Below, piece after piece: positions 31,856 to 38,224 of a DNA stretch of 38,224 nucleotides (the stretch's first letter is position 1; each line of letters starts with the position of its first letter). The stretch is from positions 1 to 38,224 of the forward strand of contig DXNX01000003.1 of assembly GCA_019413245.1 (NCBI GenBank). Direction: 5' to 3'. Origin of the DNA: Oscillospiraceae bacterium (GTDB taxonomy: Bacteria > Bacillota > Clostridia > Oscillospirales > Ruminococcaceae). The position numbers were made by a program, and so were the translations under genes. A model generated the notes under the pieces. It worked only from the letters and a program-made list of their open reading frames with translations. It did no database searches and was not told the DNA's origin.

Positions 31856-32917
31856 ATGCGATTCGTGGGACAACTGCAGAAAAGAGTCGGATGGCTGGAT
31901 ACTATACGGGCGCTGGCCATTTTGCTGGTGGTTTGCAATCACAGCATTGAAAAAGCATACACCTTGAATGTGGAATCCATGCTGGGGTATGCATGGTACA
32001 GCCGGATGATGGCGCTGACCTTCTTTACACTGGGACGGTTGGGCGTGCCGCTGTTCTTCTTTCTGTCCGGGTATCTTCTTCTGGACCGCCGGTATGATTC
32101 CCGGCAGACCCGGCGCTTTTATCAAAGAAATCTTCTCGGGCTGCTGGTCACAACGGAAGTGTGGGCGGTCCTGTATAATCTCTTCAACAGCTGGTACTAC
32201 GAAACGCCGCTGAGCCTGAAGACTCTTGGACAGAACCTGCTGTTTTTCAAACAGGTGAATATGGGCCATATGTGGTATATGCCGGTGATCCTGGGCATCT
32301 ATCTGTTTATCCCTTTTGTGGCCAATGCCCTGAGCGGAACACAGACCAAAACCCTGTACATTCCTGCCGTGATCGCCTTTGTGTACCTGTACGTCAGGGT
32401 AGAACTGAATGCGGTTCTGGCCGCTTTCGGGCACGAGGCAGTGGGGTCGGTTCTGGATGTGAGTTTTTCCGGCGGGCGCTACGGCTTTTATCTCCTGGTG
32501 GGGTATCTGGTAAAAAAGGGCGTGCTGGACCGGATACCGGGCCCGGCGTTGGGAACAACTCTGGTACTTGGTTTTGCGGTGACTGTGGGCGTTCAGTTTT
32601 TGTCCTATGAAAACGGCGTCAAATATAATGTCTGGTATGACAATGCCACCCTGCTGCTGGCGGCCCTTGCCCTGTTTGTGCTGCTTTCCCGTGTACAGAT
32701 CTCCCATCCGCTTATGGAAAATCTGGCCCACTGTTCCTTCGGCATTTATCTGGTGCATGTGCCGGTCCTTCTCTTGCTGGGGCGGTATATGGAACTGCCG
32801 AGACGGATTTTTCAGTTTGCGGCGACTGCGGTGATCACACTTCTGATTTCCTGGCTGCTGGTCTGGTTTGTGGGAAAGAGCCGCTGGGCGGCAAAATGGC
32901 TTTTCGCCATGAAATGA
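31856..32917 (+). CDS. Acyltransferase family 3 membrane protein
   Basis: 353 residues, about ten helices. The family start is clear: LDTIRALAILLVVCNHSIEKAY with the conserved R and H, then FFTLGRLGVPLFFFLSGYLLLDRRYD, and HMWYMPVILGIYLFIPFV. These enzymes O-acetylate or O-succinylate surface glycans, lipids or small molecules; the acceptor is unknown. AAAGGA lies 9 bases before the ATG. The gene is visibly less GC-rich than its neighbours, with codons such as ATA, CTT, GTT and AAA that they rarely use. It is flanked by a 22-bp direct repeat derived from the MATE 3' end. Both point to recent acquisition. Confidence 0.9.
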   Translation: MRFVGQLQKRVGWLDTIRALAILLVVCNHSIEKAYTLNVESMLGYAWYSRMMALTFFTLGRLGVPLFFFLSGYLLLDRRYDSRQTRRFYQRNLLGLLVTTEVWAVLYNLFNSWYYETPLSLKTLGQNLLFFKQVNMGHMWYMPVILGIYLFIPFVANALSGTQTKTLYIPAVIAFVYLYVRVELNAVLAAFGHEAVGSVLDVSFSGGRYGFYLLVGYLVKKGVLDRIPGPALGTTLVLGFAVTVGVQFLSYENGVKYNVWYDNATLLLAALALFVLLSRVQISHPLMENLAHCSFGIYLVHVPVLLLLGRYMELPRRIFQFAATAVITLLISWLLVWFVGKSRWAAKWLFAMK

Positions 32918-32993
32918 GAACCACGGAATTTCCCTGCAGAAACAGAGAAATCACGGTTCCGGGAGACGGAGCGCGTTCTGGGGGCTGCTCTTT

Positions 32994-33015
32994 GCAGGCC
33001 CCGGCAAAGCCTGAG
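32994..33015 (+). repeat. 22-bp direct repeat, right copy
   Basis: Matches 31795-31816 in 21 of 22 bases. Read in the same frame it encodes AGPGKA and a stop, like the true MATE end, but there is no MATE gene before it. It lies in the 268-bp gap before popT. Otherwise that gap holds only a promoter. Confidence 0.8.
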
Positions 33016-33116
33016 TCCTTTTGCCCAAAACGAAAAGGTTTCGCTGCCCGGAGCCTGTCGGTTTGCACAGGTTTTGGGGCGCAGAGCGTTTTCGGCTTTT
33101 CTTGTGGGCGGCAGTG

Positions 33117-33125
33117 TGCTATACT
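33117..33125 (+). promoter_or_regulatory. Extended -10 promoter of popT
   Basis: TG, one base, then TATACT. A -35 is poorly conserved (TTTTCT at 17 bp). It lies 60 bp before the start codon. Confidence 0.5.
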
Positions 33126-33185
33126 GTTGCCACGGGCCGGTCTGCGGCCATGTTTTCTTCGCTGATACGAAAGGATTTTGACAGT

Positions 33186-34031
33186 ATGGAAAAAAGTCGC
33201 CCCAACGGGCTTCGTCTGGTCCTGCGCGTTTTGCAGGGCATGCTCATCGGTGTGGGCGCCGTGCTGCCCGGTATTTCGGGCGGGGTGCTCTGCGTGGTGT
33301 TCGGCATCTACAAGCCGGTGATGGAACTGCTGGGAGATCCCCTGCACAAGTTCCGCACCCATGTGCCCAAGCTGCTGCCGGTCATCGTCGGCGCGGCGGT
33401 GGGCTTTTTGGGGGTGGCCAAGATCCTGGCCTTCTTCCTGGAAGCCTACCCCGACCCCTCGGTCTGCCTGTTCATCGGCCTGATCGTGGGTATGCTGCCC
33501 TCCCTGTTCCGGGAAGCAGGGGAGCAGGGCCGTCCCAAAGGCTGCGGCGCGGCCCTGGGCATCGCCTTTGCGGTGATCCTGGCGCTGCTCATCTCGCTGA
33601 ACCTCTTCTCGGTAAAGATCACCCCCAACTTCGGGTGGTATCTGTTCTGCGGCTTCTGCCTGGCGCTGAGCGTCATCGCCCCCGGCATGAGCTTCTCCAC
33701 CCTGCTCATGCCTCTGGGCCTGTACACCCCCTTCGTGGACGGTCTGGGCAGCCTGAAATTCGACATTCTGGTACCGGCGGCCATCGGGGCCATCGTTACC
33801 ATCATCTGCCTGGCCCGGGCGGTGGATGCCCTCTTTGACCGGTTCTACCCCTACGCCTTCCATGCCATTATCGGCATCGTGCTGGCAGCCACCCTCATGA
33901 TCGTGCCCTTCCGGAGCTTTACGGTATCGGTGGGCGCGGCGGCGGTGAACGTCATCTGCCTGGCCGTGGGCGTGGCGGCGGCCCTGGCCCTGGACAAGTT
34001 CAATTCCAGCATCCCCAAACAGGACGACTGA
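33186..34031 (+). CDS. popT: DUF368 family polyprenyl-phosphate transporter
   Basis: 281 residues. The first block LQGMLIGVGAVLPGISGGVLCVVFGIYKPVMELL and the repeat-related ALSVIAPGMSFSTLLMPLGLYTPFVDGL carry the PG(I/M)S pair that defines DUF368. Members return undecaprenyl phosphate across the membrane for reuse in cell-wall and surface polymer synthesis. I chose ATG 33186 for its AAAGGA site 10 bases upstream; an ATG 36 bases earlier is possible. It is a single-gene transcript ending in a strong terminator. Confidence 0.9.
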   Translation: MEKSRPNGLRLVLRVLQGMLIGVGAVLPGISGGVLCVVFGIYKPVMELLGDPLHKFRTHVPKLLPVIVGAAVGFLGVAKILAFFLEAYPDPSVCLFIGLIVGMLPSLFREAGEQGRPKGCGAALGIAFAVILALLISLNLFSVKITPNFGWYLFCGFCLALSVIAPGMSFSTLLMPLGLYTPFVDGLGSLKFDILVPAAIGAIVTIICLARAVDALFDRFYPYAFHAIIGIVLAATLMIVPFRSFTVSVGAAAVNVICLAVGVAAALALDKFNSSIPKQDD

Positions 34032-34043
34032 CACAAAACCAAC

Positions 34044-34079
34044 AAGCGGAGTACCCCGTGGCGGGGTACTCCGCTTTTT
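34044..34079 (+). terminator. Terminator after popT
   Basis: Perfect 14-bp stem (34044-34057 with 34063-34076) and a TTTTT tract. It separates popT from the convergent RpiR gene. Confidence 0.92.
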
Positions 34080-34136
34080 CTTTGTCCGGAAATCAAGGCG
34101 GTCCGCCCCGTTGTACGGGCACGGACCGCAGAAAGG

Positions 34137-34985
34137 TCACAGCAGTTTGGGGGCCAGCGCCTTGGCGGTGCGCTGTTTGGCCAGGTTGGTCAGTTCCAGG
34201 TTGTCCATGGTGAAGCGCAGCACCAGCACCTCCGCCACATACAGCATGGCGATCTTGGCGGCGATGCTGCCGCCCTCCAGCGGGCTTTCCTGGGCGCCGC
34301 ACAGCAGCACCACGTCCGCCAGGGCGGCGCCGGGGGCGTCGGCGTAATGGGTCATCAGGATGATGCGGGCTCCGCAGCTCTTGGCCAGGCGCAGGGTCTC
34401 CAGCATATCCCGGGTGGCGCCGGAGTAGGACACGAACAGCACCACGTCCTCGGGACCCATGAGGCTGGCGGTCAGGGCCTGCATATGGCTGTCGCCCGCC
34501 GTGTGGAACTTGGTGGTCACAGTGGCAAAGCGCGCCCAGATGTCGTTGGCCAGTACCTGGCTGCCGCCCTGTCCGAAGCAGTACACCTGCCGGGCCCGCT
34601 GCAGCAGGGTGGCCGCCCGGTCCACCGCGTCGGGGTCCAGGCTGTCCCGGGTGCCGTTGATGGCCGCGGTGCTCACGGCGGCGGCATAGGCACACAGGGA
34701 GGTGGTGTCGCTGCCCGGCTCCGGTTTGCCGGTGGCGGCCGGTTCGGCGGCGGCGTTGGCCTGGGCCAGGGCGATCTTCATTTCATTGTAGCCGTCAAAG
34801 CCCAGGGACCGGCAGAACCGGAAAATGGTAGCCTCGGCCACACCGCAGGCCTTGGCCAGCGAAGAAATGGACAGATACTGTGCTTCCTCGGGGTGTTGGA
34901 CCAGATAGTCGGCAACCAGCCGGCCGGACTTGGTCAGGTCATTGTGTTTGTCGCGCAGCAGCTGCCAGAAGCTCTGCTCTTTCAT
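34137..34985 (-). CDS. MurR/RpiR family transcriptional regulator
   Basis: 282 residues. N-terminal helix-turn-helix (1-77: SGRLVADYLVQHPEEAQYLSISSLAKACGVAEATIFRFCRSLGFDGYNEMKIALA) and a C-terminal SIS sugar-phosphate domain (about 120-260: VYCFGQGGSQVLANDIWARF, VLFVSYSGATRDMLETLRLAKSCGARIILMTHY). A poorly conserved Ala/Gly-rich linker lies between. Such proteins sense phosphosugars. ATG 34985 has AAAGGA 12 bases upstream; an open extension to 35348 runs through the promoter and is rejected. It is divergent from a sugar ABC transporter, and the same 13-bp site lies in both promoters, so it probably represses itself and the transporter. Confidence 0.9.
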   Translation of the reverse strand: MKEQSFWQLLRDKHNDLTKSGRLVADYLVQHPEEAQYLSISSLAKACGVAEATIFRFCRSLGFDGYNEMKIALAQANAAAEPAATGKPEPGSDTTSLCAYAAAVSTAAINGTRDSLDPDAVDRAATLLQRARQVYCFGQGGSQVLANDIWARFATVTTKFHTAGDSHMQALTASLMGPEDVVLFVSYSGATRDMLETLRLAKSCGARIILMTHYADAPGAALADVVLLCGAQESPLEGGSIAAKIAMLYVAEVLVLRFTMDNLELTNLAKQRTAKALAPKLL

Positions 34986-35050
34986 GCTCGGGATCGTTCC
35001 TTTCTGCAGGCGGTCCTGCGGTGAGGCCCGGAGGGGGAGGGCCTGTTTCT

Positions 35051-35063
35051 GAAAAATATTTTC
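35051..35063. promoter_or_regulatory. RpiR operator candidate, own promoter
   Basis: GAAAAATATTTTC, just downstream of the predicted start of the RpiR transcript. The identical sequence on the other strand is at 35500-35512. Confidence 0.65.
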
Positions 35064-35070
35064 TATATTT

Positions 35071-35099
35071 AGTATAAAAGAAAGTTTGCCGTTTGACAA
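35071..35099 (-). promoter_or_regulatory. Sigma-A promoter of the RpiR gene
   Basis: On the minus strand: TTGTCA, 17 bp, TATACT. The operator lies immediately downstream. The stretch from 35100 to 35489 holds no gene; I see only A- and G-rich sequence without clear structure. Confidence 0.75.
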
Positions 35100-35489
35100 G
35101 TGCGTCATCTTGCTTAATCTGATGTGTTTTGTTTGTGTACCTTGCCCAAAAAAGGCGTGAAAAAATGAAAAACCGTCCCGCTTTTGTTTTTTCAGGCCGT
35201 ACCAGGGGCATCCGGAGGCCGGAAAGGGTAAAAAATGACGGAAAAGAGTGAAAGAACAGGGGACAGGGCAGGGGAGAGGGGCGGGGCTTCCCGACGAAAC
35301 AAAACTTTTGAAAAGAAAAAATATTACATTTTGCAAAAGGGCCTTCACTTTAGAGCGGCAGAGCGTTCAGGGCTTTCCCGGGGGACAAGAAGAGAAAAAA
35401 ACCGCGTTCCGGGGGCAAAACGGCAGAATCCCGGGCTCGGTTTGTGGAAAACGTTCAATTTTTAACCGAAAGATTGGTAAAAGAGCCCC

Positions 35490-35518
35490 TAGACAAAATG
35501 AAAATATTTTTCTAAATT
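35490..35518 (+). promoter_or_regulatory. Promoter of the sugar ABC operon with RpiR operator in the spacer
   Basis: TAGACA (35490-35495), 17 bp, TAAATT (35513-35518). The spacer ends with GAAAATATTTTTC (35500-35512), the reverse complement of the site before the RpiR gene. A protein bound there would block RNA polymerase. Confidence 0.6.
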
Positions 35519-35585
35519 GAAATCAATGAAAGGGCGGCACGAAAAACACCGCCCGAAAATGGAACGTACACCAAAGGAGAACACT

Positions 35586-36938
35586 ATGAAGAAGCAGCTT
35601 TCCATGTTGCTGGCGGCCGGTATGGCCGTAAGCATGCTGGCCGGATGCGGCGGCACCCCCAGCAGCACCACGTCTGACAGCACCGCCACTGCGGACACCG
35701 GCGCTTCCACCGCCGCCACCGGCGATGCCACCGCCATCACCCTGTGGACTTACCCCATCGGCAGCTTCGGCGACGCCGCTACCGTGGACAGCCTGATCGC
35801 CAAGTTCAACGAGACCCATCCCGAGATCAGCGTGACCGTGGAATACCTGGACTACACCAACGGTGACGACCAGGTCACCGCCGCCATCGAGGCCGGTACC
35901 ACCCCCGACATCATCATGGAAGGACCCGAGCGCCTGGTCTCCAACTGGGGCGCCAAGGGCAAGATGCTGCCCCTGAACGATCTGTGGACCGATGACGCTG
36001 TGGCCGATATCTCCGCCACCAGCGAAAACGTCGTCAGCGCCTGCAAGTGGACCGACGGCAACTACTATGAATATCCCCTGTGCATGACCACCCACACCAT
36101 GGCCATCAACAAGGAAATGTTTGAACAGGCAGGCGCCCTGCAGTACATCAATGAAGACGGCACCTGGACCACCGAAAACTTCGAGAAGGCCCTGCAGGCC
36201 CTGAAGGATTCCGGCGTCTCCACCACCGCCATCGTCTACTGCGGCGGCCAGGGCGGCGACCAGGGCACCCGCGCTCTGGTGAATAACCTCTACAGCGGCC
36301 AGTTCACCAACGCCGACCACACCGCCTACACCGCCGACAGCGACGCCAACAAGAAGGCTCTGCAGCAGCTGGTGGACTGGGTGGATGAAGGCCTCATCAC
36401 CTACGACGCAGCCGCCCAGGCCAGCGACGAACTGCAGCTGTTCGCCAACGGCAGCGTGGCCATGACCCTGTGCTGGAACGCTTCCAACCAGGCCAACTAC
36501 GCCGAGTCCGTCACCTTCACCGCCATGCCGGTGGCCTTCCCCTCCGACGACGGCGTGCCCGAACTGTGCGGCGGCATCTGGGGCTTCGGCCTGTTCGATA
36601 ACGGCGACGACGCCAAGGCCGCGGCTGCCAAGGAATTCATCAAGTTCCTGTGCGACGACGCCGAGCAGGGCCCCGAAAGCGTCCGCCTGACCGGTTTCTT
36701 CCCGGTCCGCGCCTCCTTCGGCGATGTGTACGCCGGCACCGAGGATGAAGCCCGCATGGCCCAGTTCGCCAGCTTCATGCAGTACCTGGGCGACTACTAC
36801 AACGTGGCTCCCGGCTGGGCCGAGCAGCGCACCGCGTGGTGGAACATGCTCCAGCAGATCTTCAGCGGTGTGAGCGTGGACGACGCCACCGCCACCTATG
36901 TGCAGAGCTGCAACGAAGCCATCAACGGCGCAGCCTGA
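35586..36938 (+). CDS. Sugar ABC transporter substrate-binding lipoprotein
   Basis: 450 residues. Lipoprotein signal MKKQLSMLLAAGMAVSMLAGCGG with lipidated C21, a Ser/Thr/Ala-rich tether, then a family 1 (MalE-like) binding fold: ITLWTYPIGSFGDAATVDSLIAKFNETHPEISVTVEYLDY, AIEAGTTPDIIMEGPERL, TTHTMAINKEMFEQAG, LQLFANGSVAMTLCWNAS and GGIWGFGLFDNG. AAAGGAG lies 6 bases before ATG 35586, which decides the start. It captures a sugar or oligosaccharide for the permeases downstream. A hairpin terminator follows, probably allowing excess of this protein over the permeases. No ATPase gene is visible; a shared MsmX-type ATPase is likely. Confidence 0.93.
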   Translation: MKKQLSMLLAAGMAVSMLAGCGGTPSSTTSDSTATADTGASTAATGDATAITLWTYPIGSFGDAATVDSLIAKFNETHPEISVTVEYLDYTNGDDQVTAAIEAGTTPDIIMEGPERLVSNWGAKGKMLPLNDLWTDDAVADISATSENVVSACKWTDGNYYEYPLCMTTHTMAINKEMFEQAGALQYINEDGTWTTENFEKALQALKDSGVSTTAIVYCGGQGGDQGTRALVNNLYSGQFTNADHTAYTADSDANKKALQQLVDWVDEGLITYDAAAQASDELQLFANGSVAMTLCWNASNQANYAESVTFTAMPVAFPSDDGVPELCGGIWGFGLFDNGDDAKAAAAKEFIKFLCDDAEQGPESVRLTGFFPVRASFGDVYAGTEDEARMAQFASFMQYLGDYYNVAPGWAEQRTAWWNMLQQIFSGVSVDDATATYVQSCNEAINGAA

Positions 36939-36981
36939 GCAACAACTGATACGCAAGGCGGCATGACCTGCCGCCGGGGAC

Positions 36982-37059
36982 AACCCCCGCCCGACCGATG
37001 AGGGCCGCCGGGGTGACCGCCCCCGCTCCATCGGGTCAAACAGGTGGGGCGGGGGTTTT
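36982..37059 (+). terminator. Long intercistronic hairpin/partial terminator
   Basis: AACCCCCGCCC (36982-36992) pairs with GGGCGGGGGTT (37047-37057), enclosing GACC..GATG with CATC..GGTC and an inner GC-rich stem, then TTTTATT. It lies between the binding-protein and permease genes and probably reduces read-through. Confidence 0.7.
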
Positions 37060-37116
37060 ATTGTATCCACGCACATCCCGCAACCGGGATCTCATTTAGT
37101 AAAGGAGGGCCTTTGC

Positions 37117-38064
37117 ATGGCTTCCAAAACCAAGGCGGCCGCAGCCGGCGGCGAAACCCTGACCTATAACCAGGGCACGTTCCGCAATTCGGCACTGGTG
37201 CGGCAGCAGACCCTGGCGGCGTATCTGTTTTTGCTGCCGGCTCTGATCTTCTTTGTACTGTTCGTTGTGGTGCCCATGGTCATGTGCCTGGTCACCAGCT
37301 TCCTGGATTACCGCATGGGCAAGCCCCTGACCTTCGTGGGCTTTGCCCAGTACATCAAGATGTTCCAGGACCCTGTCTTCCTCAAGGCCCTGCAGAACAC
37401 CTTCATCCTGGTCATCGTGGCTGTGCCCGTGGTCACCGCCTTCTCCCTGTGGGTCAGCTCGGTGGTGTACAAGATGTCCTCCATCAAGCGCAGCTTCTAC
37501 CGCTGCGTCTTCTACCTGCCCGTGGTCACCGGCACCGTTGCGGTGGCTGTGGTGTGGAAGTGGATGTTCAACAAGTACACCGGCCTGATCAACTACGTTC
37601 TCAACGCCGTGGGCATCATTGACGAGAACATCAGCTGGCTGGGCGACGCCCGCTTCGCCCTGGGATGCATCACCCTGATCCTGTTCACCACCTCCATCGG
37701 CCAGCCCATCGTGCTGTACATCGCGGCCCTGGGCAACGTGGACCCCTCCCTCATCGACGCCGCCGAGGTGGACGGCGCTTCCAACCTGCAGGTCTTCTGG
37801 CACATCAAGTGGCCCCAGATCATGCCCACCACCCTGTACATCCTGGTCATCACCACCATCAACACCTTCCAGTGCTACGCCCTGATCCAGCTGTTGACTT
37901 CCGGCGGTCCCAACCACGCCACCGATACCATCATGTACTACATCTACTACCAGGCATTCAAACTGAATGACTACGGCTACGGCAACGCCATGGGCGTGGT
38001 CCTGGCCATCATCATCGCCATCCTCAGCGCCATTCAGTTCAAGTTCGCCGGTTCGTCTGACTAA
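37117..38064 (+). CDS. Sugar ABC transporter permease (MalF/UgpA type)
   Basis: 315 residues with six helices. The first is LAAYLFLLPALIFFVLFVVVPMV. The ATPase-coupling EAA loop is EVDGASNLQVFWHIKWPQIMPT. FVGFAQYIKMFQDPVFLKALQNTFIL is typical of the sugar CUT1 family. An AAAGGAGGG site precedes the ATG. It sits 14 bp before the second permease gene. Confidence 0.93.
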   Translation: MASKTKAAAAGGETLTYNQGTFRNSALVRQQTLAAYLFLLPALIFFVLFVVVPMVMCLVTSFLDYRMGKPLTFVGFAQYIKMFQDPVFLKALQNTFILVIVAVPVVTAFSLWVSSVVYKMSSIKRSFYRCVFYLPVVTGTVAVAVVWKWMFNKYTGLINYVLNAVGIIDENISWLGDARFALGCITLILFTTSIGQPIVLYIAALGNVDPSLIDAAEVDGASNLQVFWHIKWPQIMPTTLYILVITTINTFQCYALIQLLTSGGPNHATDTIMYYIYYQAFKLNDYGYGNAMGVVLAIIIAILSAIQFKFAGSSD

Positions 38065-38078
38065 AGGAGGGTCACACT

Positions 38079-38202
38079 ATGGAATCCAGCGTCAAAAGCA
38101 AAGGCCTGACCCCCGGCAAGGTCCTGACCAACATCGTTCTGGTACTGCTGGCCATCTTCTTCATCTTCCCGCTGTACTGGATCGTCACCGGCTCCTTCAA
38201 GG
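38079..38202 (+). CDS. Second sugar ABC permease (MalG/UgpE type), truncated by contig end
   Basis: It starts MESSVKSKGLTPGKVLTNI and has the first helix VLVLLAIFFIFPLYWIVTGSFK, typical of the MalG-type partner. AAAGGAGGG lies upstream. Only about 41 codons are genomic; the frame then runs into adapter sequence at 38203 (read as VSYTHL), so any residues after KA are artificial. Confidence 0.88.
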
Positions 38203-38224
38203 CTGTCTCTTATACACATCTCCG
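38203..38224 (+). other. Nextera/Tn5 adapter remnant at the contig end
   Basis: CTGTCTCTTATACACATCT is the Tn5 mosaic-end sequence used in Nextera libraries, followed by CCG as in the read-2 adapter. It is library-derived and should be trimmed. Confidence 0.97.

Noticed and set aside
1..38224. tRNA or rRNA genes
   Set aside because: I looked for CCA-ended cloverleaf patterns and rRNA landmarks in the intergenic regions and saw none.

Overview
The window looks like a contig end from a GC-rich gut Firmicute of the Oscillospiraceae (Gemmiger / Subdoligranulum / Faecalibacterium type). The grounds are strong AAGGAGG ribosome sites, sigma-A promoters, the Firmicute yaaQ-holB-yaaT-rsmI gene order, yybP-ykoY riboswitches, and the CTCCCCTGTGTAAGGGGAG intergenic repeats I associate with this family. 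That placement is inference. The last 22 bases are a Nextera/Tn5 adapter, so the true genomic sequence ends at about 38202.

Layout. 1-3113 (mostly minus): the start of a secreted protein, a YczE-like membrane protein, a MATE transporter with a leader terminator, and an HxlR regulator. 3303-8457 (plus): an M18 aminopeptidase, glutamyl-Q tRNA(Asp) synthetase, a copper ATPase fused to a CopZ-like domain that has its own internal start, and an acylphosphatase. 8530-9830 is gene-poor. It holds several copies of a multi-hairpin repeat, a 142-bp palindromic repeat, and a candidate small RNA in an AT-rich island. 9850-14805 (minus): a housekeeping operon of rhomboid-like protein, darA, holB, ricT, rsmI, phosphodiesterase and birA. 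14806-15424 is a divergent intergenic region with a DnaA-box-like cluster and a Mn2+ riboswitch. 15425-18882 (plus): two cation exporters, mntP and a PMCA-like P-type ATPase, each preceded by a yybP-ykoY riboswitch with a terminator.

19332-23136: repeats, a BTAD-type regulator with a degenerate GGDEF-like tail, and a divergent LytTR response regulator / GHKL sensor kinase pair. 23375-30235 (plus): a glycan-use cluster with a GH2 glycosidase, a domain-permuted GH3 glycosidase anchored at both ends, and a GPH-family sugar:cation symporter. 30436-34031 (plus): a second MATE transporter, an acyltransferase of lower GC flanked by a 22-bp direct repeat that copies the MATE 3' end, and a PopT/DUF368 lipid-carrier transporter. 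34137-38202: a divergent RpiR regulator and a sugar ABC transporter (lipoprotein, permease, start of second permease) whose promoters share an exact 13-bp operator-like site.

The most notable observations are: (1) a dispersed element of about 190 bp made of four consecutive hairpins whose arms change in a compensatory way between copies; (2) two serial Mn2+ riboswitches gating two exporters; (3) a copA-copZ fusion with a well-placed internal ribosome site; (4) an att-like 22-bp repeat around a foreign-looking acyltransferase; (5) a DnaA-box cluster at a point of divergent transcription; (6) the shared RpiR operator.
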